NCBI GenBank assembly: GCA_944387755.1
Contig: CALXGC010000106.1
Coordinates: 1-9,347, forward strand
Source of the DNA: an uncultured Oscillospiraceae bacterium
Lineage (GTDB): Bacteria; Bacillota_A; Clostridia; Oscillospirales; Oscillospiraceae
Length of the DNA: 9,347 bases
Reading direction: 5' to 3'
Part shown: piece after piece, positions 1-5,146 of the stretch
Numbering within the stretch: position 1 is the stretch's first letter
Layout: every line of letters begins with the position of its first letter
Program-made: the position numbers and the translations under genes
The notes under the pieces: model-generated
The model's database searches: none
What the model was told of the DNA's origin: nothing
What the model saw: the letters and a program-made list of their open reading frames with translations, nothing else

Positions 1-659
1 ATGCCGCTCTCCGAGGAGGCCATCTGGGAGGAGACCTCCGGGGCGGTCATCCACTGGATGTCCACAGAGGCCGGGTCCACCCCGTTCTCGGTGAGCAGGT
101 AGTTGAGGACGTACTGGGGGTTGGCCCCCTCGCCGGTGGCGTAGACGGTCTTGCCCGCCAGGTCGGCCATGGAGGTAACAGCGTCCCCCTTCTCCAGAAT
201 GTAGAGCACGCCCAGGGTGTTCACCGCCAGCACCTGAATGGATTCCGGATTCTTGTTCACCAGATTGGCGGCCACGTTGGTGGCCACAGCGGCGATGTCC
301 GCGTCCCCGTTGATGAGGGCGGAGGACACCACCTGGTTGTCCGCCTCCACCACGGCGGAGCTGATGGAGGGATTTATCTCCCCGTTGGCTACCGCCTCAG
401 CGGAAATGTTCTCGTTGTCCGCCATCAGCTTGGCGGCCCCCACGCCGGTGGGGCCGGAGAGCACCATGAGGTTGGGACACACATAGGAGTCGGAGCTGGA
501 ATCTCCCGTGCCGGCGGAGGCAGACTGGGAGCCGGAGACGCTTTCGGAACCGTCCGAGGCGCTTCCGGCGGCGCTGGAGCCGCCGCCGCTACAGCTGGCC
601 AGGGCGGAGACCATCAGGGCTCCGCACAGGAGCAGAGAGAGCTGTTTTCTGAGTTTCAT
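1..659 (-). CDS. ABC transporter substrate-binding lipoprotein, NitT/TauT-like (partial, C-terminus off window)
   Basis: This is the extracytoplasmic ligand-binding component of an ABC importer; 219 codons are present and the frame runs open through the left edge. The N-terminus has a basic start (MKLRKQ), a hydrophobic stretch and a lipobox LASC ending at Cys23, so it should be lipid-anchored outside the membrane. A Ser/Gly/Ala-rich linker follows to about residue 57. The folded part begins near VCPNLMVLSGPTGVGAAKLM, and later carries INGDADIAAV, INTLG-like VNTLGVLYIL, and MADLAGKTVYATGEG followed by NPQYVLNYLL. These are the segments seen in NMT1/SsuA-like binding proteins of the nitrate/taurine/sulfonate/thiamine-precursor group. 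The ligand cannot be read from this fragment. The start ATG at 659 is preceded by GGAAAGGAAG, a good ribosome binding site. The permease and ATPase genes would be expected beyond the left edge. I found no convincing promoter between this gene and the repeat array upstream of it. Confidence 0.88.
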   Translation of the reverse strand, partial: MKLRKQLSLLLCGALMVSALASCSGGGSSAAGSASDGSESVSGSQSASAGTGDSSSDSYVCPNLMVLSGPTGVGAAKLMADNENISAEAVANGEINPSISSAVVEADNQVVSSALINGDADIAAVATNVAANLVNKNPESIQVLAVNTLGVLYILEKGDAVTSMADLAGKTVYATGEGANPQYVLNYLLTENGVDPASVDIQWMTAPEVSSQMASSESG

Positions 660-710
660 TTGAATCTTCCTTTCCAATGTATTGCTGTGAAAAATGGGAT
701 AGGGGGATGG

Positions 711-1125
711 GTCCTCCCTCCACCGCCTTCGGCGGTCCCCCTCCCTCTTTGGCGGCGGGGGCAAGCCCCCGCCCTACGAGGGAGGCTTTTGTGGGGCGGA
801 AGCTTGCCCCGCCGCAAAGGCCCCCTCTTTGAGGGGGCTCCCGGCGAAGCCGGGTGGGGGAGCTGTGTTCTCCCTCCGTCACGGCTTCGCCGTGACACCT
901 CCCTCTAAGAGGGAGGCTTTTGTGGGGCGGAAGCTTTCCCCGCCGCAAAGGCCCCCTCTTTGAGGGGGCTCCCGGCGAAGCCGGGTGGGGGAGCTGTGTT
1001 CGCCCTCCGTCACGGCTTCGCCGTGACACCTCCCTCTAAGAGGGAGGCTTTGTAGGGCGGAAGCTTGCCTCCGCTGCAAAGGCCCCCTCTTTGAGGGGGC
1101 TCCCGGCGAAGCCGGGTGGGGGAGC
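711..1125. repeat. Tandem hairpin-repeat array, 131-bp period, about 2.6 copies plus a divergent flank
   Basis: This fills most of the 567-base gene-free stretch between the regulator and the binding protein. Copy 1 is 781-911 and copy 2 is 912-1042. By eye they differ at only two positions (AGCTTGCCCC/AGCTTTCCCC and GTTCTCCC/GTTCGCCC). Copy 3 (1043-1125) is truncated and slightly more divergent. Each unit is a string of hairpins: GGGGC...GCCCC around GGAAGCTT, GCCCCCTC/TTT/GAGGGGGC, CCCGGC/GAA/GCCGGG, GTCACGGC/TTC/GCCGTGAC and CCTCCCTCT/A/AGAGGGAGG. The region before copy 1 (711-780) is a degenerate relative with ACCGCC/TTC/GGCGGT at 722-736. From general knowledge, GC-rich palindromic elements like these are scattered between genes in Oscillospiraceae. 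There are no unique spacers, so it is not CRISPR. Reading frames across it on both strands are repeat-derived and are not genes. Confidence 0.9.
751..777 (-). repeat. Short palindromic element interrupting a repeat hairpin
   Basis: On the minus strand this reads GTAGGGCGGGGGC, a two-base loop and GCCCCCGCC, a 9-bp perfect stem (754-762 with 765-773). It lies between the arms CTCCCTC and GAGGGAG. In the two later places in the array these arms meet with only one to three bases between them. It therefore looks like a small element inserted into a hairpin of the larger repeat. Confidence 0.6.
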
Positions 1126-1165
1126 CCCAAGGTCCCACCGTATTCCTCAAAGTGCTCCTTAAACC

Positions 1166-1192
1166 GGCGGGCGCACGCTGTGCGCCCCTACA
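1166..1192 (-). repeat. GTAGGGGCG-type palindromic element downstream of the Crp-like gene
   Basis: The perfect 8-bp stem is GGGCGCAC (1169-1176), loop GCT, GTGCGCCC (1180-1187). On the minus strand it is preceded by TGTAGGGG, the same lead-in as the element at 751-777 and a degenerate one at 1051-1076 (plus strand). It lies about 40 bases past the stop codon of the regulator gene. It lacks a following T-run on the minus strand, so it is a poor intrinsic terminator and more likely a dispersed repeat. It could still protect the 3' end of the transcript. Confidence 0.6.
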
Positions 1193-1226
1193 GGCCAGAC
1201 CCGTCCCGTCCAGGGCCGGCCCCCGC

Positions 1227-1880
1227 TCACAGCACCCCCTCCAGCCCGCTCCGGTCCAGAATGCACACCGTCTTTCCCTCCCGCCGGATGAGGCCGGCCT
1301 TCTCCAGGGTGTCGAAGGCCCGGTACAGGGAGGCCCGGCTCAGGCCCAGCCGCCGGGCCAAATCGGCGGCTGGGGCATGGACGGCGTCCTCTCCGCCGGA
1401 GAGGAGGTAGCGGGACAGCTTGCCCTCGGCCCCAGTCTGGGCCACCGCCTGGAGCCGCCCGGACAAAAACCGGATGCGGCCGGAGAGATACCGGAGGTAG
1501 TTGCGCCGCAGGAGGGGTTCCTCTCCCAGCAGGCGGTCCACCTCCTCCTGGGGCAGGAAGAGAATCCGGCACGCCGTGCGGGCGGTGAGGGTGGTGGCGT
1601 AGTCGGGCAGGTCGTTGTACAGAGCGGCGGCTCCGAAGAGCTCCCCCGCCTCCAGCACGCTCACCGCCAGGGTCCCATTGGTGACGCGCACCTGGCCGGA
1701 GAGCAGAAACCCAAGACACCGGCGGAACCGGTGGGGCTGATAGACGGTCTCTCCGGGGGAGAAGATCTCGGCGGTGACGGCGGGGAGGGACAAAATCCGG
1801 TCCAGCAGTTCCTCCGCGCCCCGGAAAAAGGGGCAGCGGCCCAGCAGGTCCCGCTCATGTTCCGTCAGCTCCGCCGCCAT
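1227..1880 (-). CDS. Crp/Fnr-family transcriptional regulator
   Basis: The protein is 217 aa, the usual length for this family. The effector-binding beta-roll spans about residues 18-110 (TVYQPHRFRRCLGFLLSGQV, then VLEAGELFGAAALYNDLP). A long dimer helix follows (about 113-147), then a winged helix with HTH about 168-192 (DLARRLGLSRASLYRAFDTL) and wing EGKTVCIL. Aligned by eye to E. coli CRP, the cAMP-contacting Glu72, Arg82 and Ser83 become Ala84, Tyr94 and Ala95, so cAMP is unlikely to be the ligand. There is no N-terminal Fnr-type Cys cluster (Cys at 16, 55, 104 and 206 only). In the recognition helix the CRP residues Arg180 and Arg185 are kept, but Glu181 is Ala. The start ATG is preceded by AAAGGAGG at about 8 bases. 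It has its own promoter and is separated from the fumarase operon by a terminator, so it is probably monocistronic or reads on leftward. Effector and regulon are unknown. Confidence 0.9.
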   Translation of the reverse strand: MAAELTEHERDLLGRCPFFRGAEELLDRILSLPAVTAEIFSPGETVYQPHRFRRCLGFLLSGQVRVTNGTLAVSVLEAGELFGAAALYNDLPDYATTLTARTACRILFLPQEEVDRLLGEEPLLRRNYLRYLSGRIRFLSGRLQAVAQTGAEGKLSRYLLSGGEDAVHAPAADLARRLGLSRASLYRAFDTLEKAGLIRREGKTVCILDRSGLEGVL

Positions 1881-1901
1881 GGTTCCATCCTCCTTTTAAA
1901 G

Positions 1902-1917
1902 TGTCTTATTTGAGACA
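1902..1917. promoter_or_regulatory. Dyad operator, probably autoregulatory, on the Crp-like gene's transcription start
   Basis: This is a perfect inverted repeat TGTCT-N6-AGACA with the 16-base geometry of Crp/Fnr-family sites (CRP itself uses TGTGA-N6-TCACA). It begins 5 bases past the -10 box and covers the predicted +1. A bound dimer there would block initiation, so negative autoregulation is the simplest reading. The dyad and its position are seen directly; the identity of the binder is inferred. Confidence 0.65.
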
Positions 1918-1922
1918 GAAAA

Positions 1923-1951
1923 ACTATAGCATACCGGGGGCGGGAGGTCAA
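1923..1951 (-). promoter_or_regulatory. Sigma-A-type promoter of the Crp-like gene
   Basis: On the minus strand, -35 TTGACC (1951-1946), a 17-base spacer and -10 TATAGT (1928-1923). Both boxes match 5 of 6 consensus bases at ideal spacing. The predicted start of transcription is near 1916, giving a leader of about 36 bases with AAAGGAGG before the ATG. Confidence 0.8.
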
Positions 1952-1965
1952 CCCCAAAGCCATAC

Positions 1966-1991
1966 AAAAGGGCCGGCGCACAGGCCGGCCC
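1966..1991 (-). terminator. Rho-independent terminator after the fumarase/DUF1847 operon
   Basis: On the minus strand, an 8-bp perfect stem GGGCCGGC / GCCGGCCC (1991-1984 with 1977-1970) with a six-base loop is followed by TTTTGT. It starts 6 bases after the DUF1847 stop codon. The T-run is short, so termination may be incomplete. Its -35-side edge lies only 15 bases from the promoter of the next gene. Confidence 0.65.
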
Positions 1992-1997
1992 AGCAGG

Positions 1998-2636
1998 TTA
2001 TGTTTCATCGGAGGAGAGGTCCAGACGCTTTTTCAGGTACCCGTCGGCGCAGTAGATGGCGGCAGCGGGGTTGTTGCCCGTCACCCGGTCCTTGGCCACC
2101 AGGGTCGTCACCAGGGCGTCGGAGTATTTGTAGAACAGGGAGGCGTGCCCCACGCACAGGCCCAGACAGATGTTGAACTGGGTCCCGGCCCGGTTGAGCA
2201 GTTCCGCCTGGGCGATGGGGTTGCACATGGCCTCATAGGAGTTGGGATGGACCCGGAACGCCGGGGGAATGCCGGCGCTGTCCTTGGAGACGCCCCCCGT
2301 CTTGCAGATGACGGAGACCACCTCAAAGCCGTTTTTCCGGAAAATCCGGTCCACAATGGAGGCCTCCTTGTGCAGTCCGGCGCAGAAGGCCAGGCCCAGT
2401 CGGGTATAGCCCATGCGCCGGGCGAACTCCATTACCTCCCGCAGGCGGGGCCAGCGGCCGTAGCCGATGGCCTCCACGGCGGCGCTGGCCACGAAGAAAT
2501 CGTGATTTTCCGGCTTAAAATACTCAGTCAAAATCTGTTCAAAGAGGGCCCGGTCGTGCATGGGGCAGTTCTTGGGCAGCTTGTCCAGCTGTCCGGAGCG
2601 GCAGGCCTCAATGGCGCACTGTGCGCAGGTGAACAT
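1998..2636 (-). CDS. DUF1847 family Cys-rich protein, putative metal-binding
   Basis: The protein is 212 aa and matches from memory the DUF1847 family of anaerobic bacteria along its length. It opens with a Cys cluster at residues 4, 7, 12 and 24 (CAQC, then C, then KNCP), suited to a zinc or iron-sulfur site. Further Cys residues lie in conserved-looking segments: FCAGL (85), VICKTGG (111), AMCNP (138), NICLGLCVGH (157, 161) and YCADGY (196). It has no signal peptide or membrane segment, so it should be cytosolic. The biochemical role of the family is not known to me. The start ATG has AAGGAGG about 7 bases upstream. It begins 36 bases after fumB and is the last gene before a terminator, so it is probably made together with the fumarase. 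A role in metal or Fe-S handling for that enzyme is inference only. Confidence 0.85.
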   Translation of the reverse strand: MFTCAQCAIEACRSGQLDKLPKNCPMHDRALFEQILTEYFKPENHDFFVASAAVEAIGYGRWPRLREVMEFARRMGYTRLGLAFCAGLHKEASIVDRIFRKNGFEVVSVICKTGGVSKDSAGIPPAFRVHPNSYEAMCNPIAQAELLNRAGTQFNICLGLCVGHASLFYKYSDALVTTLVAKDRVTGNNPAAAIYCADGYLKKRLDLSSDET

Positions 2637-2672
2637 ACAAATTCCTCCTTATTTCCGTGGAAAGTCCGTGGG

Positions 2673-3236
2673 TCAGCCCGCCTCCCGGCTGGCCAGATAG
2701 GCGGCGGGGCCGCTCTCGTACAGGTCGCCTCCGTGGGCGTCCAGAATGACGGTGAGGGGGAAGTCCTCTACCTCCAGCTTCCGCACAGCCTCACAGCCCA
2801 GGTCCTCCCAGCAGATAATTTCCAGCTTCTTCACGCTGGCGGCCATCAGCGCCCCGGCGCCCCCCAGGGCGGCCAGATAGACGGCCCCGTCGCGGACCAC
2901 CGCGTCCTTCACCGCCTGGTTCCGCTTTCCTTTGCCGATCATAATCCGCTGGCCCAGGTCCAGTAGCCGGGGGGAATAGGCGTCCATCCGTCCGCTGGTG
3001 GTGGGGCCGGCGGAGCCGATGACCTCGCCGGGGCGCTCCGGCGTGGGCCCCACATAGTAGACCGCGGAGCCCTCCACGGGGAAGGGCAGGGGGCTGCCGG
3101 CGTCCAGCAGCGCCATCATCCGCTGGTGGGCGGCGTCACGGGCGGTATATACCGTGCCGGAGAGCAGGACGGTGTCCCCGGCCCGCAGGGGGGCGAGGTC
3201 CTCCCTGGTGACAGGGGTGGTCAAACGGTACTGCAT
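2673..3236 (-). CDS. fumB: Class I fumarate hydratase (or tartrate-type dehydratase), beta subunit
   Basis: The protein is 187 aa, the C-terminal-domain half of a two-subunit class I (Fe-S dependent) fumarase, which interconverts fumarate and L-malate in the cytosol. Family landmarks are LRAGDTVLLSGTVYTARDAAHQRM (residues about 18-42), the substrate-binding segment VIGSAGPTTSGRMD, then IGKGKRN, LAALGGAGAL and ILDAHGGDLYE near the end. The reading frame extends upstream, but MQYRLTTPV at 3236 is the right start: it fits the family N-terminus and has GAGGAGG at 8 bases. The upstream hydrolase-fold gene ends at 3238, leaving one base between stop and start (TGA-T-ATG), so translation is probably coupled. 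In most anaerobes the alpha gene directly precedes the beta gene; here another gene intervenes. L(+)-tartrate dehydratase beta subunits are close relatives and cannot be excluded from sequence alone. Confidence 0.88.
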   Translation of the reverse strand: MQYRLTTPVTREDLAPLRAGDTVLLSGTVYTARDAAHQRMMALLDAGSPLPFPVEGSAVYYVGPTPERPGEVIGSAGPTTSGRMDAYSPRLLDLGQRIMIGKGKRNQAVKDAVVRDGAVYLAALGGAGALMAASVKKLEIICWEDLGCEAVRKLEVEDFPLTVILDAHGGDLYESGPAAYLASREAG

Positions 3237-3237
3237 A

Positions 3238-4149
3238 TCAGCGCGCCTCCTCTCCGTCTTCCTCCGGAAGCTCCTCCGGCACGTCCGGTTCTTCCTCAGG
3301 TTCCTCTGGCTGCTGCCCGGAGGGGTCGGCGCAGAAGGCCGCAATGGCGGAGGCGATGGGGTCGGGGGCATAGCGGTACAGGTCGTGAGGCAGTTCAAAG
3401 AGCCGGGACCGGCTGGTCTCAAACTGGTCCAGGTAGTTCAGGGCGCAGGTCCGCCACTCCTCCCTGGGCAGGGGGGTCTCCCGCCCGTTGGAGAGGAGGA
3501 ACAGCGCGGGAATGGCGGCGGGCGCGCCGGCGTTGGCCACGGTCAGCCGGTTCTCCGCCAGAGAGTCGGCCTCGTTGATCCAGACCTGGCTAAAAAAGTT
3601 CTGAAAGGCGGCGGCTTTATAGGCCCGCTGCTCCCGCTTGGAGAGGCCGTACCGGCCCAGCAGCGTGCGGGAGAACATCCCAAAGGCCAGGCGGCGCTTC
3701 CACTCCGGCCGGTTGAGGCGCTTATACTGCAAAATCGTGTCCGCCACGTCGAAGTGCTCATAGGCCTCCGGCACGGCGGGGTCCAGGCCCACCAGGGCGG
3801 CGGTCTCCTCCGGATAGAGCTGGGCCCAGCGCAGGGCCTCGAAAAAGCCCAGGCCGTGTCCGGCCAGGAACACCGGCGCGGGGAAGCCCAGGGCCTCCAG
3901 GGCGGCGCGGTACTCCTCCACCACGGCGTCCACGTCCCGCGGGGCGCTGGTGAGGTCGCTCTTGCCATAGCCGTACCGGGAGAGGACGATCACCGTGTAC
4001 TCCGGCGGAAAGCACTGGGCCAGCTGCTGGTACTCCAGAGAGGGGATTAAAATGGCGGTGTCGGACAGCAGCACCAAAATGGACGGCCCATCGCCCCAGA
4101 TGGCGGCGTGGAGACGGCCGCCCTGCAAATCCGCAAATTCTTCAGTCAT
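3238..4149 (-). CDS. Alpha/beta-hydrolase-fold protein lacking the nucleophile serine, within the fumarase operon
   Basis: The protein is 303 aa and follows an alpha/beta-hydrolase plan: strand ILVLLSD (24-30), TVIVLSRYGYGKSD (52-65, the usual D-x-RG-x-G-x-S region), nucleophile elbow VFLAGHGLGFFEA (93-105), WAQLYPEETAALVGLDPA (108-125), a helical cap (about 130-200), IPALFLLSNGRETP (213-226), and ELPHDLYRYAPDPIASAI (252-269). His255 stands where the catalytic His belongs, and Glu224 could be the acid. In the elbow, the family motif G-x-S-x-G reads GHGLG: codon 99 is GGC (Gly), one base from AGC (Ser). It may thus be a non-catalytic binding or scaffold protein, or use other chemistry. Residues 280-303 form an acidic Glu/Pro-rich tail. 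No signal peptide is seen. The start has GGAGG 5 bases upstream. It sits between fumA (58-base gap) and fumB (1-base gap). Confidence 0.8.
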   Translation of the reverse strand: MTEEFADLQGGRLHAAIWGDGPSILVLLSDTAILIPSLEYQQLAQCFPPEYTVIVLSRYGYGKSDLTSAPRDVDAVVEEYRAALEALGFPAPVFLAGHGLGFFEALRWAQLYPEETAALVGLDPAVPEAYEHFDVADTILQYKRLNRPEWKRRLAFGMFSRTLLGRYGLSKREQRAYKAAAFQNFFSQVWINEADSLAENRLTVANAGAPAAIPALFLLSNGRETPLPREEWRTCALNYLDQFETSRSRLFELPHDLYRYAPDPIASAIAAFCADPSGQQPEEPEEEPDVPEELPEEDGEEAR

Positions 4150-4181
4150 AGGTACCTCCTGCCTAAAATATCACAAATTTT

Positions 4182-4203
4182 CCCCGGCCCCCACAGGGGC
4201 GGG
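4182..4203 (-). other. Imperfect intercistronic hairpin between fumA and the hydrolase-fold gene
   Basis: CCC..GCCCC (4183-4191) can pair with GGGGC-GGG (4196-4203) around a short loop, with one bulged G. On the minus strand the stem is followed by GAAAATTTGTG, not a T-run, so it is not a typical intrinsic terminator. It may mark an RNA processing or stability point that tunes fumA relative to the downstream genes. The fold is a by-eye reading only. Confidence 0.35.
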
Positions 4204-4207
4204 AATC

Positions 4208-5047
4208 CTAAAGCTCCGCCGAGGCCCGGCGGGTGACGTGACAGCTCACATTGACCGCCACAGGGAGCCCCGCCACATGGGTGGGGGCGGTCTCAATGGA
4301 CAGGCCCAAACAGGTGGTCCGCCCGCCGAAGCCCTGCGGGCCAATGCCCAGGGCGTTGATTTTCTCCAGCAGCGCCCGCTCCAGGTCCGCGTAGAAGGGG
4401 TCCGGGTTGGGCTGGTCGATGGGCCGCAGCAGGGCGTGCTTGGCCAGACAGGCCGCCTTATCAAAGGAGCCGCCAATGCCCACCCCCAGGACGATGGGGG
4501 GGCAGGGGTTGGAGCCGGCCAGCTTCGCGGTCTCCACCACGAACTTTTTCACGCCCTCCACCCCGTCGGCGGGCTTGAGCATTCCCAGACGGCTCATATT
4601 TTCGCTGCCGAAGCCCTTGGGGGCCACGGTAATTTTACATCCGTCTCCCGGCGTCAGCCGGACGGTGATGGCGGCGGGGGTGTTGTCCCCGGTGTTGACC
4701 CGGCGCAGGGGGTCGCCCACAATGGATTTGCGCAAAAAACCCTCTCCGTAGCCCTTCCGGACCCCGTCGTGAATGGCCTGCTCGAAATTGCCCTCAATGT
4801 GCACGTCCTGACCAAGCTCCACGAAGACGCAGGCCATGCCCGTGTCCTGGCAGATGGGCAGATTCTGTCTCTCCGCCAGCTCCATGTTCTTCCACAGCAG
4901 GCCCAGGGTATCCTTCGCCAGGGGCCAGGGCTCATTTTTCCGGCTGCGGTCCAGGGCGGCCACGATGTCGGGGGGCAGGTGGGTGTTGGCCTGGATACAC
5001 AGGCTGGCTACCGTCTCGGTGAGGACGGCGGCTTGAATGGTACGCAT
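4208..5047 (-). CDS. fumA: Class I fumarate hydratase (or tartrate-type dehydratase), alpha subunit
   Basis: The alpha subunit carries the [4Fe-4S] cluster of the two-subunit, oxygen-sensitive fumarase. The three expected cluster cysteines are visible in their family contexts: PICQDTG, SNPCPP and GGRTTCLGL (Cys66, Cys182 and Cys246 counted from the start chosen here). Other family segments are the helix AERQNLPICQDTG, IHDGVRKGY, NTPAAI, PKGFGSENMS, VLGVGIGGSFDKAA, RPIDQPNPDPFYADLE and NALGIGPQGFGG. I chose the second of two in-frame ATGs. The first (5053) follows the ribosome binding site AGAGGG with almost no gap, while MRTIQAAVLTETVA at 5047 has the right spacing and the usual family N-terminus, giving 279 aa. 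It is first in the operon with the hydrolase-fold gene, fumB and the DUF1847 gene. The close relative L(+)-tartrate dehydratase alpha cannot be ruled out. Confidence 0.9.
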   Translation of the reverse strand: MRTIQAAVLTETVASLCIQANTHLPPDIVAALDRSRKNEPWPLAKDTLGLLWKNMELAERQNLPICQDTGMACVFVELGQDVHIEGNFEQAIHDGVRKGYGEGFLRKSIVGDPLRRVNTGDNTPAAITVRLTPGDGCKITVAPKGFGSENMSRLGMLKPADGVEGVKKFVVETAKLAGSNPCPPIVLGVGIGGSFDKAACLAKHALLRPIDQPNPDPFYADLERALLEKINALGIGPQGFGGRTTCLGLSIETAPTHVAGLPVAVNVSCHVTRRASAEL

Positions 5048-5086
5048 TGACATTCCCTCTTTCTCGGCGTTTGTCCGTATTTTTGT

Positions 5087-5115
5087 ATTGTAGCAGAGAA
5101 CTGAAAAAAAGGGAA
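5087..5115 (-). promoter_or_regulatory. Candidate promoter of the fumarase operon
   Basis: On the minus strand, -10 TACAAT (5092-5087) matches 5 of 6 bases. With a 17-base spacer, the -35 region would be TTCCCT (5115-5110), a weak match lying in the T-rich tail of the upstream terminator. The start of transcription would be near 5080, with a leader of about 33 bases. The weak -35 suggests that an activator may help. I saw no TGTCT-N6-AGACA dyad here. Confidence 0.5.
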
Positions 5116-5144
5116 GAAGAAAGCGCCCGAAATTGGGCGCTTTC
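5104..5144 (-). terminator. Strong rho-independent terminator of the sigma factor/membrane protein operon
   Basis: On the minus strand, a perfect 10-bp stem GAAAGCGCCC / GGGCGCTTTC (5144-5135 with 5128-5119) with a 6-base loop is followed by TTCTTCCC and seven T (5110-5104). It begins 2 bases after the membrane protein's stop codon. It separates this operon cleanly from the fumarase genes. Confidence 0.92.
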
Positions 5145-5146
5145 TG

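Noticed and set aside
781..1125. CRISPR array
   Set aside because: The units abut with no unique spacers, the period is 131 bases, and each unit contains many hairpins. No cas gene is present.
589..1130. Several 80-146-codon frames on both strands over the repeat array
   Set aside because: They consist of translated hairpin repeats (recurring PHPASPGAPSKRGPL-like strings). None has a ribosome binding site, and one overlaps the binding-protein gene's signal peptide.
1169..1187. Intrinsic terminator of the Crp-like gene
   Set aside because: The stem is good but no T-run follows on the minus strand, and the GTAGGGGCG lead-in marks it as a repeat element.
2673..3422. 249-residue fumB using the upstream in-frame ATG
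   Set aside because: The extra 62 residues overlap the hydrolase-fold gene in another frame and look like antisense-type Pro/Arg/Ser filler. The ATG at 3236 has the ribosome binding site and family N-terminus.
4182..4203. Terminator between fumA and the hydrolase-fold gene
   Set aside because: The stem is imperfect and followed by A-rich, not T-rich, sequence on the transcribed strand. It is recorded only as an intercistronic hairpin.
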